Shown one piece after another: positions 44,179 to 51,575 of a DNA stretch of 64,000 nt. Source of the DNA: Variovorax sp. J22G73 (GTDB taxonomy: Bacteria; Pseudomonadota; Gammaproteobacteria; Burkholderiales; Burkholderiaceae_C); contig NZ_JASZYK010000014.1 of assembly GCF_030317035.1 (NCBI RefSeq), positions 62,001 to 126,000 of the forward strand, read 5' to 3'. Position 1 is the first letter of the stretch, and each line of letters begins with the position of its first letter. The notes beneath the pieces were generated by a model, which saw only the letters and a program-made list of their open reading frames with translations, was not told where the DNA came from and searched no databases. Made by a program: the position numbers and the translations under genes.

Positions 44179-44224
44179 GGTTTCCTTTCAGGGGAAGGCC
44201 AATCTAGGGCATCGGATCGTTCTC

Positions 44225-44238
44225 ATAAAATGAATTAT
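44225..44238. promoter_or_regulatory. ATAA-N6-TTAT dyad, putative LysR operator
   Basis: ATAA and TTAT flank AATGAA in the 105-base gap between the divergent dehydrogenase and LysR genes. The wider stretch also has near-symmetry (TTCTCATAA against TTATTCAGAA). The AT-rich T-N11-A form is typical of LysR boxes. This is inference. Confidence 0.4.
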
Positions 44239-44283
44239 TCAGAACGAATTCTTCGTCTCTGACGAACACAAAAGGTCAACGCC

Positions 44284-45141
44284 ATGGAACTCTCCGATCT
44301 GCAGGTCTTCAAGGCGGTGGTGCAGACGGGCGGCATCGTGCGGGCGGCCGAGTCGCTGCACCGGGCGCAGTCGAGCGTCACGGCGCGCATCCAGGCGCTG
44401 GAAGAAAAGCTGGCCGCGCCGCTGTTCATTCGCGAAGGCCGGCGCCTGCAGCTGGCGCCGGCCGGCCGGGTGCTGCTGCAGTACGCCGACCGGCTGCTCG
44501 ACCTGGCCAAGGAAGCGAGCGAGGCGGTCAAGCTCGACCAGCCCTCGGGCGTGCTGCGGCTGGGCGCCATGGAAAGCACGGCGGCGGTGCGGCTACCGAA
44601 GCCGCTGGGCGAGTTCCACGACGCGCACCCTGAAGTGGCCCTGGAGCTGTATATCGGCGACCCGACCGATCACACGCGGCAGGTGCTCAACGGCGAGCTC
44701 GACGCGGCCCTGGTCGCCATTCCGGCATCGGACAAGCGGCTGGCGTCGGTGCCGGTCTACGAGGAAGAGATGGTGCTCATCTCCGAAGCGAAGCACCGGC
44801 CCATCGCGTCACCGCGCGACATCGAGGCGAAGGCGCTGCTGGCCTTTCACCCCGGATGCCCGCACCGCAAGCGCTTCGAAGACTGGTTCGCGCGTGCGCG
44901 CGTGTCGCCGCAGCAGATGGTGGAAATGGGCTCGTACCACGCCATCCTGGGTTGCGTGGCCATCGGCATGGGCGTGGCGCTGGTGCCCGCGAGCGTGCTG
45001 CCGACCTACGCCCAGCGCGACCGGCTCGGCGTGCACAGGCTGAGCCCCAAGTTCCGCCATGCGCAAACCCGGTTGATCTGGCGCCGGGATGCGCCGCAGG
45101 CCAAGATCGCGGCGCTCCGGCAGGTGCTGGGGCGCACTTGA
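44284..45141 (+). CDS. LysR family transcriptional regulator
   Basis: 285 residues. The helix-turn-helix reads MELSDLQVFKAVVQTGGIVRAAESLHRAQSSVTARIQALEE; the effector domain starts near residue 90 with LRLGAMESTAAVRLP. Relatives with this sequence style (the PutrR or CynR-like branch) often respond to small acids. It is divergent from the dehydrogenase gene and probably controls it. Confidence 0.92.
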   Translation: MELSDLQVFKAVVQTGGIVRAAESLHRAQSSVTARIQALEEKLAAPLFIREGRRLQLAPAGRVLLQYADRLLDLAKEASEAVKLDQPSGVLRLGAMESTAAVRLPKPLGEFHDAHPEVALELYIGDPTDHTRQVLNGELDAALVAIPASDKRLASVPVYEEEMVLISEAKHRPIASPRDIEAKALLAFHPGCPHRKRFEDWFARARVSPQQMVEMGSYHAILGCVAIGMGVALVPASVLPTYAQRDRLGVHRLSPKFRHAQTRLIWRRDAPQAKIAALRQVLGRT

Positions 45142-45170
45142 TCGCGCCTTGATTGCCTTGATCGCCGGGG

Positions 45171-46088
45171 TCAGCCCAGCGGGTCGTAGCCGGGTGCCGA
45201 GCTGATCTCGGTGGCCTTGAAGATCTTGTGCTGCGCTGTCGGCCCGATGGCGTCCAGCACTACCAGCAGGCGCCACAGCGGCTCGCGCGCGGAGCTGGTG
45301 CGCTCCTCGGGCGTGAGCTGGAAGGTCGACACGCCCGAGCCGATGCCCTTGGCCACCACCCGCAGCAGCGTGGCGCCCTTCGAGTTCGAGATTTCCAGGT
45401 CGTAGCCCAGGTTCTGCTCGGTCACGTTCTCGGCCTTGTAGCCGTAGCCGGTGAAGTGGCGCGTCACGTAGGCGAGCGCCGCGGCCTGTATTTCTTCCTG
45501 CGAGGCTTGGCTGGCGACCACGGGTGCAAGGTCGGCCGGCTCGGGCACGTTGCTGCGCGCCTTGGCGGCCTTGATTTCTTCTTCGCTCGGCTCCCAGCCG
45601 CGCGGGCCGCGAACCAGCACGGCGAGCTTGCTGTCGAGTTCCCAGCTCGCCACGTGCCATTCGTCGTCGTCGCGCACGCGGGTGGACACCTTGGCGTCCT
45701 TGTTGCTCTCGACCTCGGAAATGGCGATGCGGTTGGTCTGCACCACGGCGCGGAAACCCTGGCCTGCGTCCCAGGTGCGCTTGAGCAGGGCCAGGCGGTC
45801 CTTGGCGCGCTGCACCTGGTGGGCGCTGCGGGCGCCGCCGTCGGCACGGCGCTGCACGTCGAGCGATTCGAGGCAGAACCAGCGTCCGCCGGCGCCTACG
45901 CTCACCCACTCGGCCCAGATGGTGGCGATGACGTTGTCGCCCGTTGCCAGCCAGGCATGGTCGAACGGCTTCTCGCGGGCGTCGAACACGCCCATCTTGG
46001 CCACGATTTCGACCGGCGTGAGCCGTGGTCCGGACAGTCGCTTTTCATTGATGACAGCGAGTACCTGGGAGTCGACTTCGTTTTCCAT
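45171..46088 (-). CDS. Unrecognised protein with possible DUF3883/NO VEIN-like C-terminal domain
   Basis: 305 residues, no signal peptide. The N-terminal 170 residues contain W- and R-rich stretches (DNVIATIWAEWVSVGAGGRWF, KDRLALLKRTWDAGQGFRAVV, DDEWHVASWELDS) that look like a binding domain with beta structure. The C-terminal 110 residues follow the pattern of DUF3883, a PD-(D/E)xK-like fold: AYVTRHFTGYGYKAENV, GYDLEIS, LLRVVAKGIGSG, FQLTPEE. The Asp and the Lys are kept but the Glu before the Lys is Val, so nuclease activity may be lost. Function unknown. Confidence 0.6.
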   Translation of the reverse strand: MENEVDSQVLAVINEKRLSGPRLTPVEIVAKMGVFDAREKPFDHAWLATGDNVIATIWAEWVSVGAGGRWFCLESLDVQRRADGGARSAHQVQRAKDRLALLKRTWDAGQGFRAVVQTNRIAISEVESNKDAKVSTRVRDDDEWHVASWELDSKLAVLVRGPRGWEPSEEEIKAAKARSNVPEPADLAPVVASQASQEEIQAAALAYVTRHFTGYGYKAENVTEQNLGYDLEISNSKGATLLRVVAKGIGSGVSTFQLTPEERTSSAREPLWRLLVVLDAIGPTAQHKIFKATEISSAPGYDPLG

Positions 46089-46139
46089 TCAGCGCGTTTC
46101 TGGCAAGTTGTTGTGGGGGCTGGAAGTATGCCGCATCCG

Positions 46140-46883
46140 TCATTCGGCCCTGCGCCACCGGCCCGAACCGGGGCACGGCTCCACCAGCTCGCCGTTCAGC
46201 CGCACCTGCTCCGCGTCCAGCTGCGATGCGGCGGTGGCGGGGTCGATGTCGAACGACAGACCCAGCAGGCGCGCCACCTCGGCCTGCTCGATGGGCAGCT
46301 CCCAAGTCAGGAACACCAGCGTGTCGTCACCGCCCGCCGGGAAATCAGCCGCGTCGAAGCCGGCACTGCCGCGCCGCACGACGGCATGCGGCTGGCAGGT
46401 GTCGAAGATCACCGCGGTGCCGCGCGCCAGCGGCATGCGCACGCCGGCACCGGGGAAATGCACGTCGAGCCCCTTGTCCTCGCTGAGGAACAGGTTGCAG
46501 AAGGCGGCGCTGCCGTACTGCGCGCCATCGTGGTGGTAATGGGCGCCGCGGCAGGCCATGAGGGCGACATCGCTGGCCGCCAGCACGTCGGCCAGGCCCA
46601 GGGTGCGCGTCCAGTCGGACACCGCCTGCACGCAATGCTTGTAGTCGGGCCAGCGCGTGCGCGCCCGCGCCAGCGGCAAGGGCTCGACATCGCCGGGCTC
46701 CAGCGCCAGGCGCTGCACGATGTCGCGCGCCCAGTCGGCGACCAGGCGCTCGGGCGGCGCCGGCACGTCGAGGGTGGTGCTCGGCACGGTGCGGCTCACG
46801 CTGCGGCTGCGGATGACGTCGCCGCTCCAGAAATAGGAGGCCAGGAGGTCTGGCGCGCCATGCGGCCGGGCGGGTGAGTTCAT
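46140..46883 (-). CDS. 2OG-Fe(II) oxygenase-like (jelly-roll) protein
   Basis: 247 residues. The centre carries an apparent facial triad: HYHHDG (about residue 115) and, about 50 residues on, CQPHAVVRR with the distal His and an Arg for 2-oxoglutarate. The intervening FCNLFLSEDKGLDVHFPGAG and GTAVIFDT are typical of a double-stranded beta-helix. The N-terminal part (residues 1-100) is not recognised. Substrate unknown. Located 51 bases upstream of the DUF3883-like gene, same strand. Confidence 0.55.
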   Translation of the reverse strand: MNSPARPHGAPDLLASYFWSGDVIRSRSVSRTVPSTTLDVPAPPERLVADWARDIVQRLALEPGDVEPLPLARARTRWPDYKHCVQAVSDWTRTLGLADVLAASDVALMACRGAHYHHDGAQYGSAAFCNLFLSEDKGLDVHFPGAGVRMPLARGTAVIFDTCQPHAVVRRGSAGFDAADFPAGGDDTLVFLTWELPIEQAEVARLLGLSFDIDPATAASQLDAEQVRLNGELVEPCPGSGRWRRAE

Positions 46884-46955
46884 CCGGCGCAGTGTAGTGA
46901 GGGCTCCTGACGGCGGCGCCAGGGAACGGAAGGGAACGACAGGGAACGACAGAGA

Positions 46956-47477
46956 TCAGGGCTTGAACAGCGGCGCGAACGCCCATGCCTGTCCCTTGAA
47001 CGCCGCGTAGTCCAGCGTGACGCTCACCGCGTTCGGCGGCGTACCGCCCGAGGTGCCGCCCGAGATGCCGATGACCTTCGGGTCCAGCGCATTGCTGACC
47101 ACGCTCTTGCTCTGCACGGTCCAGTAGCCCGGCATCATCGTCGGCGACAGGCACCACAGCTGGTCGTCGCGCTCGTCTTCGGCCGGCCTGGACACGACGA
47201 TGCTGCCGCTGGCCGCCAGCGTCAGCACAAAGCCCGTGCCCATCTTCGTGCGCAGGTACCACCATCCCGGCGCGCCGGCCGGCACGAACTCCCATTGCTG
47301 GTTGAGCCCTTCGTTCAGCGGGTACGCAATGACCTGCTGGTTGTCGGCCTTGTTGTTCTGGAACACGTCCAGCACCAGCCCCTTGGGCTCCAGCAGCCGG
47401 ATGTAGAACACGTCCTGAACGCCGTGCGTGCTCTTCGACCCAATGGGGGCAACCGCCCTCTTCTCGGTGATCGTCAT
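46956..47477 (-). CDS. Ricin-type beta-trefoil lectin-like protein
   Basis: 173 residues from ATG 47477, chosen because GGAG lies 5 bases upstream; ATG 47480 is adjacent. No signal peptide is seen. The QxW repeats of the ricin B fold appear as NQQWEFVPAG (about 60), DDQLWCLSPT (about 107) and GQAWAFAPL (about 160), with the sugar-site-like LDVFQNNKADNQQ. It is 63 bases after the patatin gene, same strand, so the two may work together, the lectin perhaps targeting the lipase. No known partner for such a pair in this family. Confidence 0.72.
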   Translation of the reverse strand: MTITEKRAVAPIGSKSTHGVQDVFYIRLLEPKGLVLDVFQNNKADNQQVIAYPLNEGLNQQWEFVPAGAPGWWYLRTKMGTGFVLTLAASGSIVVSRPAEDERDDQLWCLSPTMMPGYWTVQSKSVVSNALDPKVIGISGGTSGGTPPNAVSVTLDYAAFKGQAWAFAPLFKP

Positions 47478-47543
47478 CATTTCTCCTTTGCGCAGTTCGT
47501 CGCGCGGTTCATGGCGCAGTTCGTAGCACGGTGGCGTGCGCGG

Positions 47544-48563
47544 TCAGGTCTCGATGGGCATCACCGACCGGCGCCAGTGCAGTTCGACGAGCTCCAGCGC
47601 GTGGTCGATGTTTTCGCGGTTGCCGCTGTCCTGCAACAGCGCAAGGGCCTGCGGGCTGGTCGAGTTCTCGGGAATGAAGCACGGCAGGCGCGGGTTGATG
47701 TTGGCGTAGCGCTTGCCGAGCAGCAGCCGCGCCATCGTCGGCATGACTTGCGCCGACGTGCCGTTCAGGCACATGTCGAGCATGGGCGACGGCCGGGCCT
47801 GGTTCATGAGAAACGGCGGCGTGTTGTCGAAGGGGTTGGCCACGCCGTTCATCCACTGGTCGGCGCCCCAGTCGTGCGTGTCCTCGGCGACCCAGTCGGG
47901 CATCAGCCCGGTGCCGATGGTGATCGCCGTGATGTCTTCCAGCGCATGGCCCTTGTGCACCGCCAGCGCGATGGCCGCGACCGTGGGGTCGTGGTTGAAG
48001 TAGGTGCCGTCGACGTTGCCGTCGAACGAGCCCAGCTGCCCCGGCATCGCGCCGCTGGATGTCGCTGCCTTGGCGATGGCGTAGCCGCCGTGGCCGTCCA
48101 GGCCCTGCAGCCGGTCGGCCTCGTCGAGCATGTTGGTGTACATGCGCGGCTCCCACGGCCGGGGCACCACGATGCCGTCCACCACGTCGAGGCCCCCGAC
48201 ATTGAACGACACGAAGAGCGCCTTCCTGTCCTTGAGCCCGTTGACGGGTGCATCACCGTGCAGCAAGTACTGCGAGGCGTAGGCCTTGTCGATGTCATAG
48301 GCGGGCTTGCGCGGGTCGGCGCTCATGTGGTCGTAGAACTTGATCTCGCCGTGGGTGAACAGCTTGATGAGCTCAGGCGGCGTCTTCCCCGCCAGGATCT
48401 CGCTGGTGATGATCGACCCCGTGGAGCAACCCGCAATCAGGTCCGTCGTGTCGAGCATCCAGGGGTGGTTTTCCCATAGCCGGTTCAGGATCGTCGAAGA
48501 CATCAGCCCGCGTATGCCCCCACCCACGAACGCGAGGATGGTGAATTTCCTTTTAGTCGCCAC
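47544..48563 (-). CDS. Patatin-like phospholipase
   Basis: 339 residues from GTG 48563, which has AAGGAG six bases upstream; a TTG at 48569 would put the site at zero spacing. The patatin dyad is intact: oxyanion loop GGGIRG (residues 14-19), nucleophile S47 in GCSTG, and D185 in VDGTYFNHDPT. The enzyme should release fatty acids from phospholipids. No signal peptide. It is followed by the lectin-like gene. It is not the CapV effector of a CBASS system because no cyclase is nearby. Confidence 0.86.
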   Translation of the reverse strand: MATKRKFTILAFVGGGIRGLMSSTILNRLWENHPWMLDTTDLIAGCSTGSIITSEILAGKTPPELIKLFTHGEIKFYDHMSADPRKPAYDIDKAYASQYLLHGDAPVNGLKDRKALFVSFNVGGLDVVDGIVVPRPWEPRMYTNMLDEADRLQGLDGHGGYAIAKAATSSGAMPGQLGSFDGNVDGTYFNHDPTVAAIALAVHKGHALEDITAITIGTGLMPDWVAEDTHDWGADQWMNGVANPFDNTPPFLMNQARPSPMLDMCLNGTSAQVMPTMARLLLGKRYANINPRLPCFIPENSTSPQALALLQDSGNRENIDHALELVELHWRRSVMPIET

Positions 48564-48742
48564 TGCCAACTCCTTTGAAGAAAAGATATGACTTCAGACC
48601 CCGGGGCAGCGAGTCTCGGCGTTGCGGCGGTGCATCGTCTACGAGTGGAATCCCGTTCAGGAGAACGACGTAATTCACGAGGGTGCGGTAGCCAATGCAG
48701 CGCGGCTGTTCGAAACAGAATGCGGTGCAAAAGAGCACAGGC

Positions 48743-49174
48743 ATGTCTATTCGCAACGCACCCTCCGGCTTCTGCACGGCGTTCGCGCTCGTCGCGACAG
48801 CAGCACCCACGCCGGCGCAAGCCGCAGGTGAAATTCAACTCTCTCAATTGCAGGGCATGTTTGCGGACATGCGCGCAAAGACGACGTGGAACCTCGACGG
48901 GCCCATGCTCTGGGGCTACTTCTTCTTCGACCCGGAGCCGAAGAAACTGGAGCTCGCGGCAAGCGAATTGCGCACGCTCGGCTATCGCTTCGTCAACCTG
49001 CAACAGGTTGCTGGAAGACAGACGTTTCGGTTGCACGTCGAACGCGTCGAGGTTCATTCACCTGAATCCCTGAACGCTCGCAACAACGAGTTCTACGCAT
49101 TGGCCAAGAAGTATTCGCTTGCGTCATACGACGGCATGGACGTAGGGCCCGCCGCCGCTTCGCCTGCAAAATGA
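48743..49174 (+). CDS. RraB-like protein (RNase E inhibitor family)
   Basis: 143 residues from ATG 48743. The C-terminal 105 residues match the RraB/DUF695 pattern: TTWNLDGPMLWGYFFFDPEPKKLELAASELRTLGY and, near the end, SYDGMDVGP. RraB binds RNase E and modulates decay of some mRNAs. The first 35 residues look like a signal peptide (Ala-rich, ending AQAAG), which would place it outside the cytosol, or the true start may be internal. Its codon use is less GC-rich than its neighbours. Confidence 0.65.
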   Translation: MSIRNAPSGFCTAFALVATAAPTPAQAAGEIQLSQLQGMFADMRAKTTWNLDGPMLWGYFFFDPEPKKLELAASELRTLGYRFVNLQQVAGRQTFRLHVERVEVHSPESLNARNNEFYALAKKYSLASYDGMDVGPAAASPAK

Positions 49175-49216
49175 ATGCTCGGCACTTCGACCATTGACAA
49201 ACCGAAAGCACCCGAC

Positions 49217-49618
49217 ATGACCGACACCGATCTGCGCGTCATCTATCGCGACTACATCGCCTGCCTCAACGCTCGCGACTTGGCGAACCTCGATAAATTC
49301 GTTCACCCGCAGGCGCGCCACAACGGACGGCAATTCGGTGTGTCCGGCTACAGGGACATGCTGGAGAACGACTGCCGAGAGATTCCCGATCTCTTCTTCG
49401 ATGTCGATCTGCTGGTCTGCGAGCCCCCGCACGTCGCGAGCCGCATTCGCTTCGACTGCGCACCGAAGGGCGAATTTCTCGGGTTGCCTGTGAACGGCCG
49501 GCAAATCTCTTTCACCGAGAACGTGTTCTATGAATTTAGCGACGGAAAAATTTTGAACGTGTGGTCGGTCATCGACAAGGCGGCCATTGAAGCGCAGCTT
49601 GCACCGGTGAAGTCTTGA
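49217..49618 (+). CDS. SnoaL-like ester cyclase / NTF2-fold protein
   Basis: 133 residues from ATG 49217. SnoaL-like NTF2-fold proteins bind or act on polyketide-like or hydrophobic ligands. The landmarks are DLRVIYRDYIACLNARDLANLDKFVHPQARHNG and, near the end, SDGKILNVWSVIDKAAIEAQL. No neighbour suggests a substrate. The start codon is chosen because it begins the family pattern. It sits 42 bases after the RraB-like gene and is less GC-rich than the rest of the window. Confidence 0.75.
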   Translation: MTDTDLRVIYRDYIACLNARDLANLDKFVHPQARHNGRQFGVSGYRDMLENDCREIPDLFFDVDLLVCEPPHVASRIRFDCAPKGEFLGLPVNGRQISFTENVFYEFSDGKILNVWSVIDKAAIEAQLAPVKS

Positions 49619-49965
49619 GCCTCGAAATTCAATCGACCTCCCCGACCGGGCGCTATCAGCTCCAGGTCGATCCCTGGGAAGCCAGAAATTCCCATTGGGT
49701 GCTGTCCCCGCAAATCGCCGACGGCGAGAGCGGAAGAATTCTTTTCAGGCTTTCTGCATCCGCATGGTCGGCCGAAAACTCCGCGTGGGAAAACGACGAA
49801 GTGGTACGCATCGACCTGCGCAAATACCCCGGCGACCAGCCTCGCCCGTGCCTGGTCGTCCGCTTGAATTGCGCGCAGGAAACGGGTGGCCTCGAAGACG
49901 ATCACGCCGTTCCGTTCGCGGCGCTCGAAGCCTTGCTCGAAGAAGCGCTTTTCAGCGCGTCTTGA
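49615..49965 (+). CDS. Small hypothetical protein
   Basis: 116 residues from TTG 49615, whose first bases overlap the previous stop (TTGA). No signal peptide or membrane segment. The sequence begins MSLEIQSTSPTGRYQLQVDPWEA and contains NSHWVLSPQIADGESGRILFRL, a beta-rich pattern. It has no motif I know. It lies in the same less GC-rich patch as its two upstream neighbours and is convergent with ridA. Confidence 0.65.
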   Translation: MSLEIQSTSPTGRYQLQVDPWEARNSHWVLSPQIADGESGRILFRLSASAWSAENSAWENDEVVRIDLRKYPGDQPRPCLVVRLNCAQETGGLEDDHAVPFAALEALLEEALFSAS

Positions 49966-49971
49966 GGCCGC

Positions 49972-50376
49972 TCAACCGCCCGCCGCCTCGGGCAGCTTCG
50001 CGATCACCTTGATCTCGAACTTGAAGCCGTAGAGCCAGGTCACGCCGATGCCTGTCAGCGTCGGGTGCGGCGCCTCGCCCCAGAACTCGGGCACCAGCTT
50101 CCAGATGGTCTCGAAGTTCGCTTCGGGGTCGACGACGAACACGGTCACGTCGACCACGTCGTCGAAGGTGCAGCCCGCGGCCGCCAGCACGGCGTTCAGG
50201 TTGCCGAAGGCGAGCCGCACCTGTGCCTCGAGGTCGGGTTCGGGCGAGCCGTCTTCGCGGCTGCCGACCTGGCCCGACACGAACAGGAAACCGTTGGAGC
50301 GAACGGCCGGCGAATAGCGGTTCTTTTCATAGAGCGCCTGGCGGCCAAGGGGAAAAACGACGTCGCGCTGGGTCAT
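49972..50376 (-). CDS. RidA family protein
   Basis: 134 residues. Family landmarks: YSPAVRSNGFLFVSGQVGSR near the start, VRLAFGNLNAVLAAAGCTFDDVVDVTVFV in the middle and TLTGIGVTWLYGFKFEIKVIA at the end. The Arg that anchors the substrate in classical RidA (SRTCVEV) is missing, so it belongs to a Rid2-7-like subfamily whose activity differs from 2-aminoacrylate deamination. It is divergent from a LysR gene 184 bases away. Confidence 0.88.
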   Translation of the reverse strand: MTQRDVVFPLGRQALYEKNRYSPAVRSNGFLFVSGQVGSREDGSPEPDLEAQVRLAFGNLNAVLAAAGCTFDDVVDVTVFVVDPEANFETIWKLVPEFWGEAPHPTLTGIGVTWLYGFKFEIKVIAKLPEAAGG

Positions 50377-50492
50377 GGAGTGCCTTTGTATGGAATGGGT
50401 CGGTGAGCCGGCATCGAAGCCGCCCCAGGATCACGGTGAAGGGACTTTAGGCACTGCCCCGCTCGCGATAAACAGGCAAGGCCAACAATCAC

Positions 50493-50511
50493 TGTTTGTG
50501 GATTCCAAACA
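50493..50511. promoter_or_regulatory. TGTTTG-N7-CAAACA dyad, putative LysR operator
   Basis: A perfect 6-bp inverted repeat with a 7-base spacer (TGGATTC) lies in the gap between ridA and the LysR gene, 50 bases before the LysR start. Its T-N11-A layout is what LysR proteins recognise. A tandem GACCAGACC-like repeat lies between it and the start codon. Confidence 0.5.
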
Positions 50512-50560
50512 ATCCCGTCCTTCACAAGACCAGACCCGACCAGACCGAACAGGATCAGCC

Positions 50561-51484
50561 ATGGACCGTTTCGATGCGATGCAGGCGTTCGCGCGCGTGG
50601 TGGAAGCCGGCAGCTTCACCAAGGCGGCCGGCACGCTCCACATGAGCAAGACCACCGTGACGCAGCTCGTGCAGCAGCTGGAGGCGCGCCTGCGCGTGAA
50701 GCTGCTCAACCGCACCACGCGCAAGGTGAACGTGACGGCCGACGGCGCGGCCTACTACGAGCGCGTGGTGCGGCTGCTGGCCGACATGGACGACGCGGAA
50801 ACCAGCCTGTCCGACGCGTCGGCGGCGCCTCGCGGCCGGCTGCGGGTGGACGTGCCCAGCCCGCTGGCCCGCACGATCCTGGTGCCGGCTCTGCCGGGCT
50901 TCTGCGCGCGCTACCCCGACATCCAGCTCGACATGGGCGTGAGCGACCGCATGGTGGACCTGATCGGCGAGAACGTGGACTGCGTGGTGCGCGGCGGCGA
51001 GCTCACCGACCAGTCGCTGATGGCGCGCCGTGTGGGTGACCTGCAGCTCGGTGTCTACGCGGCGCCCGGCTACCTGGCGCTGGCCGGCACGCCCGCGCAC
51101 CCGCACGCACTCGAAGACACGCACCACCGCATCGTCGGCTTCCTGTGGTCGCGCAACGGCAAGACCTTTCCGTACGCGATGCGCCGCGGCGACGAGCGCA
51201 TCGAGGTGCAGGGGCGCTACGTGCTGTCGGTAGACGACGGCAACGCCTACCTCGCGGCCGGCCTGGCCGGGCTGGGCGTGCTCTGGCTGCCGGACTACAT
51301 GGCCAAGGCGCACGTGGCGCAAGGCGAACTGGTGCCGCTGTTCGAAGACTGGCGGCTCGACCCGATGCCGCTGTACGTGGCGTTTCCGCCGAACCGGCAT
51401 GTGAGCGCCAAGCTGCGCGTGTTCATCGACTGGGTGGCGCAGCTGATGGCGCAGCACGCGCCGGTGGCCGTGGGGCTCGGCTAA
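50561..51484 (+). CDS. LysR family transcriptional regulator
   Basis: 307 residues from ATG 50561. The helix-turn-helix is MDRFDAMQAFARVVEAGSFTKAAGTL with the recognition helix SKTTVTQLVQQLEARL; the effector domain begins near residue 90. This sequence style is the CrgA/DhcR-like branch, which often auto-regulates. It is divergent from ridA. Confidence 0.93.
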   Translation: MDRFDAMQAFARVVEAGSFTKAAGTLHMSKTTVTQLVQQLEARLRVKLLNRTTRKVNVTADGAAYYERVVRLLADMDDAETSLSDASAAPRGRLRVDVPSPLARTILVPALPGFCARYPDIQLDMGVSDRMVDLIGENVDCVVRGGELTDQSLMARRVGDLQLGVYAAPGYLALAGTPAHPHALEDTHHRIVGFLWSRNGKTFPYAMRRGDERIEVQGRYVLSVDDGNAYLAAGLAGLGVLWLPDYMAKAHVAQGELVPLFEDWRLDPMPLYVAFPPNRHVSAKLRVFIDWVAQLMAQHAPVAVGLG

Positions 51485-51526
51485 AGGCCAGACCTAGGTG
51501 GCGTAACGCTAGAAAAGCGTGATGGA

Positions 51527-51556
51527 GCAGCCGGGCGCCTGAAGGCACCCGGCTGC
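51527..51556. terminator. Bidirectional hairpin terminator
   Basis: GCAGCCGGG and CCCGGCTGC pair perfectly, then GCCT and AGGC after one C-A mismatch. It lies in the 91-base gap between the convergent LysR and phosphoesterase genes. No T-run, so probably a stem-type or bidirectional terminator. Confidence 0.65.
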
Positions 51557-51575
51557 CGAACCTTCACACCGCAGC

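Noticed and set aside
45171..46088. Restriction endonuclease
   Set aside because: The Glu of the ExK pair is replaced and no methyltransferase or helicase gene adjoins it.
47544..48563. Patatin gene as a CBASS (CapV) effector
   Set aside because: No cyclic-nucleotide cyclase, ubiquitin-like modifier or HORMA gene lies nearby; the neighbours are a lectin and unrelated genes.
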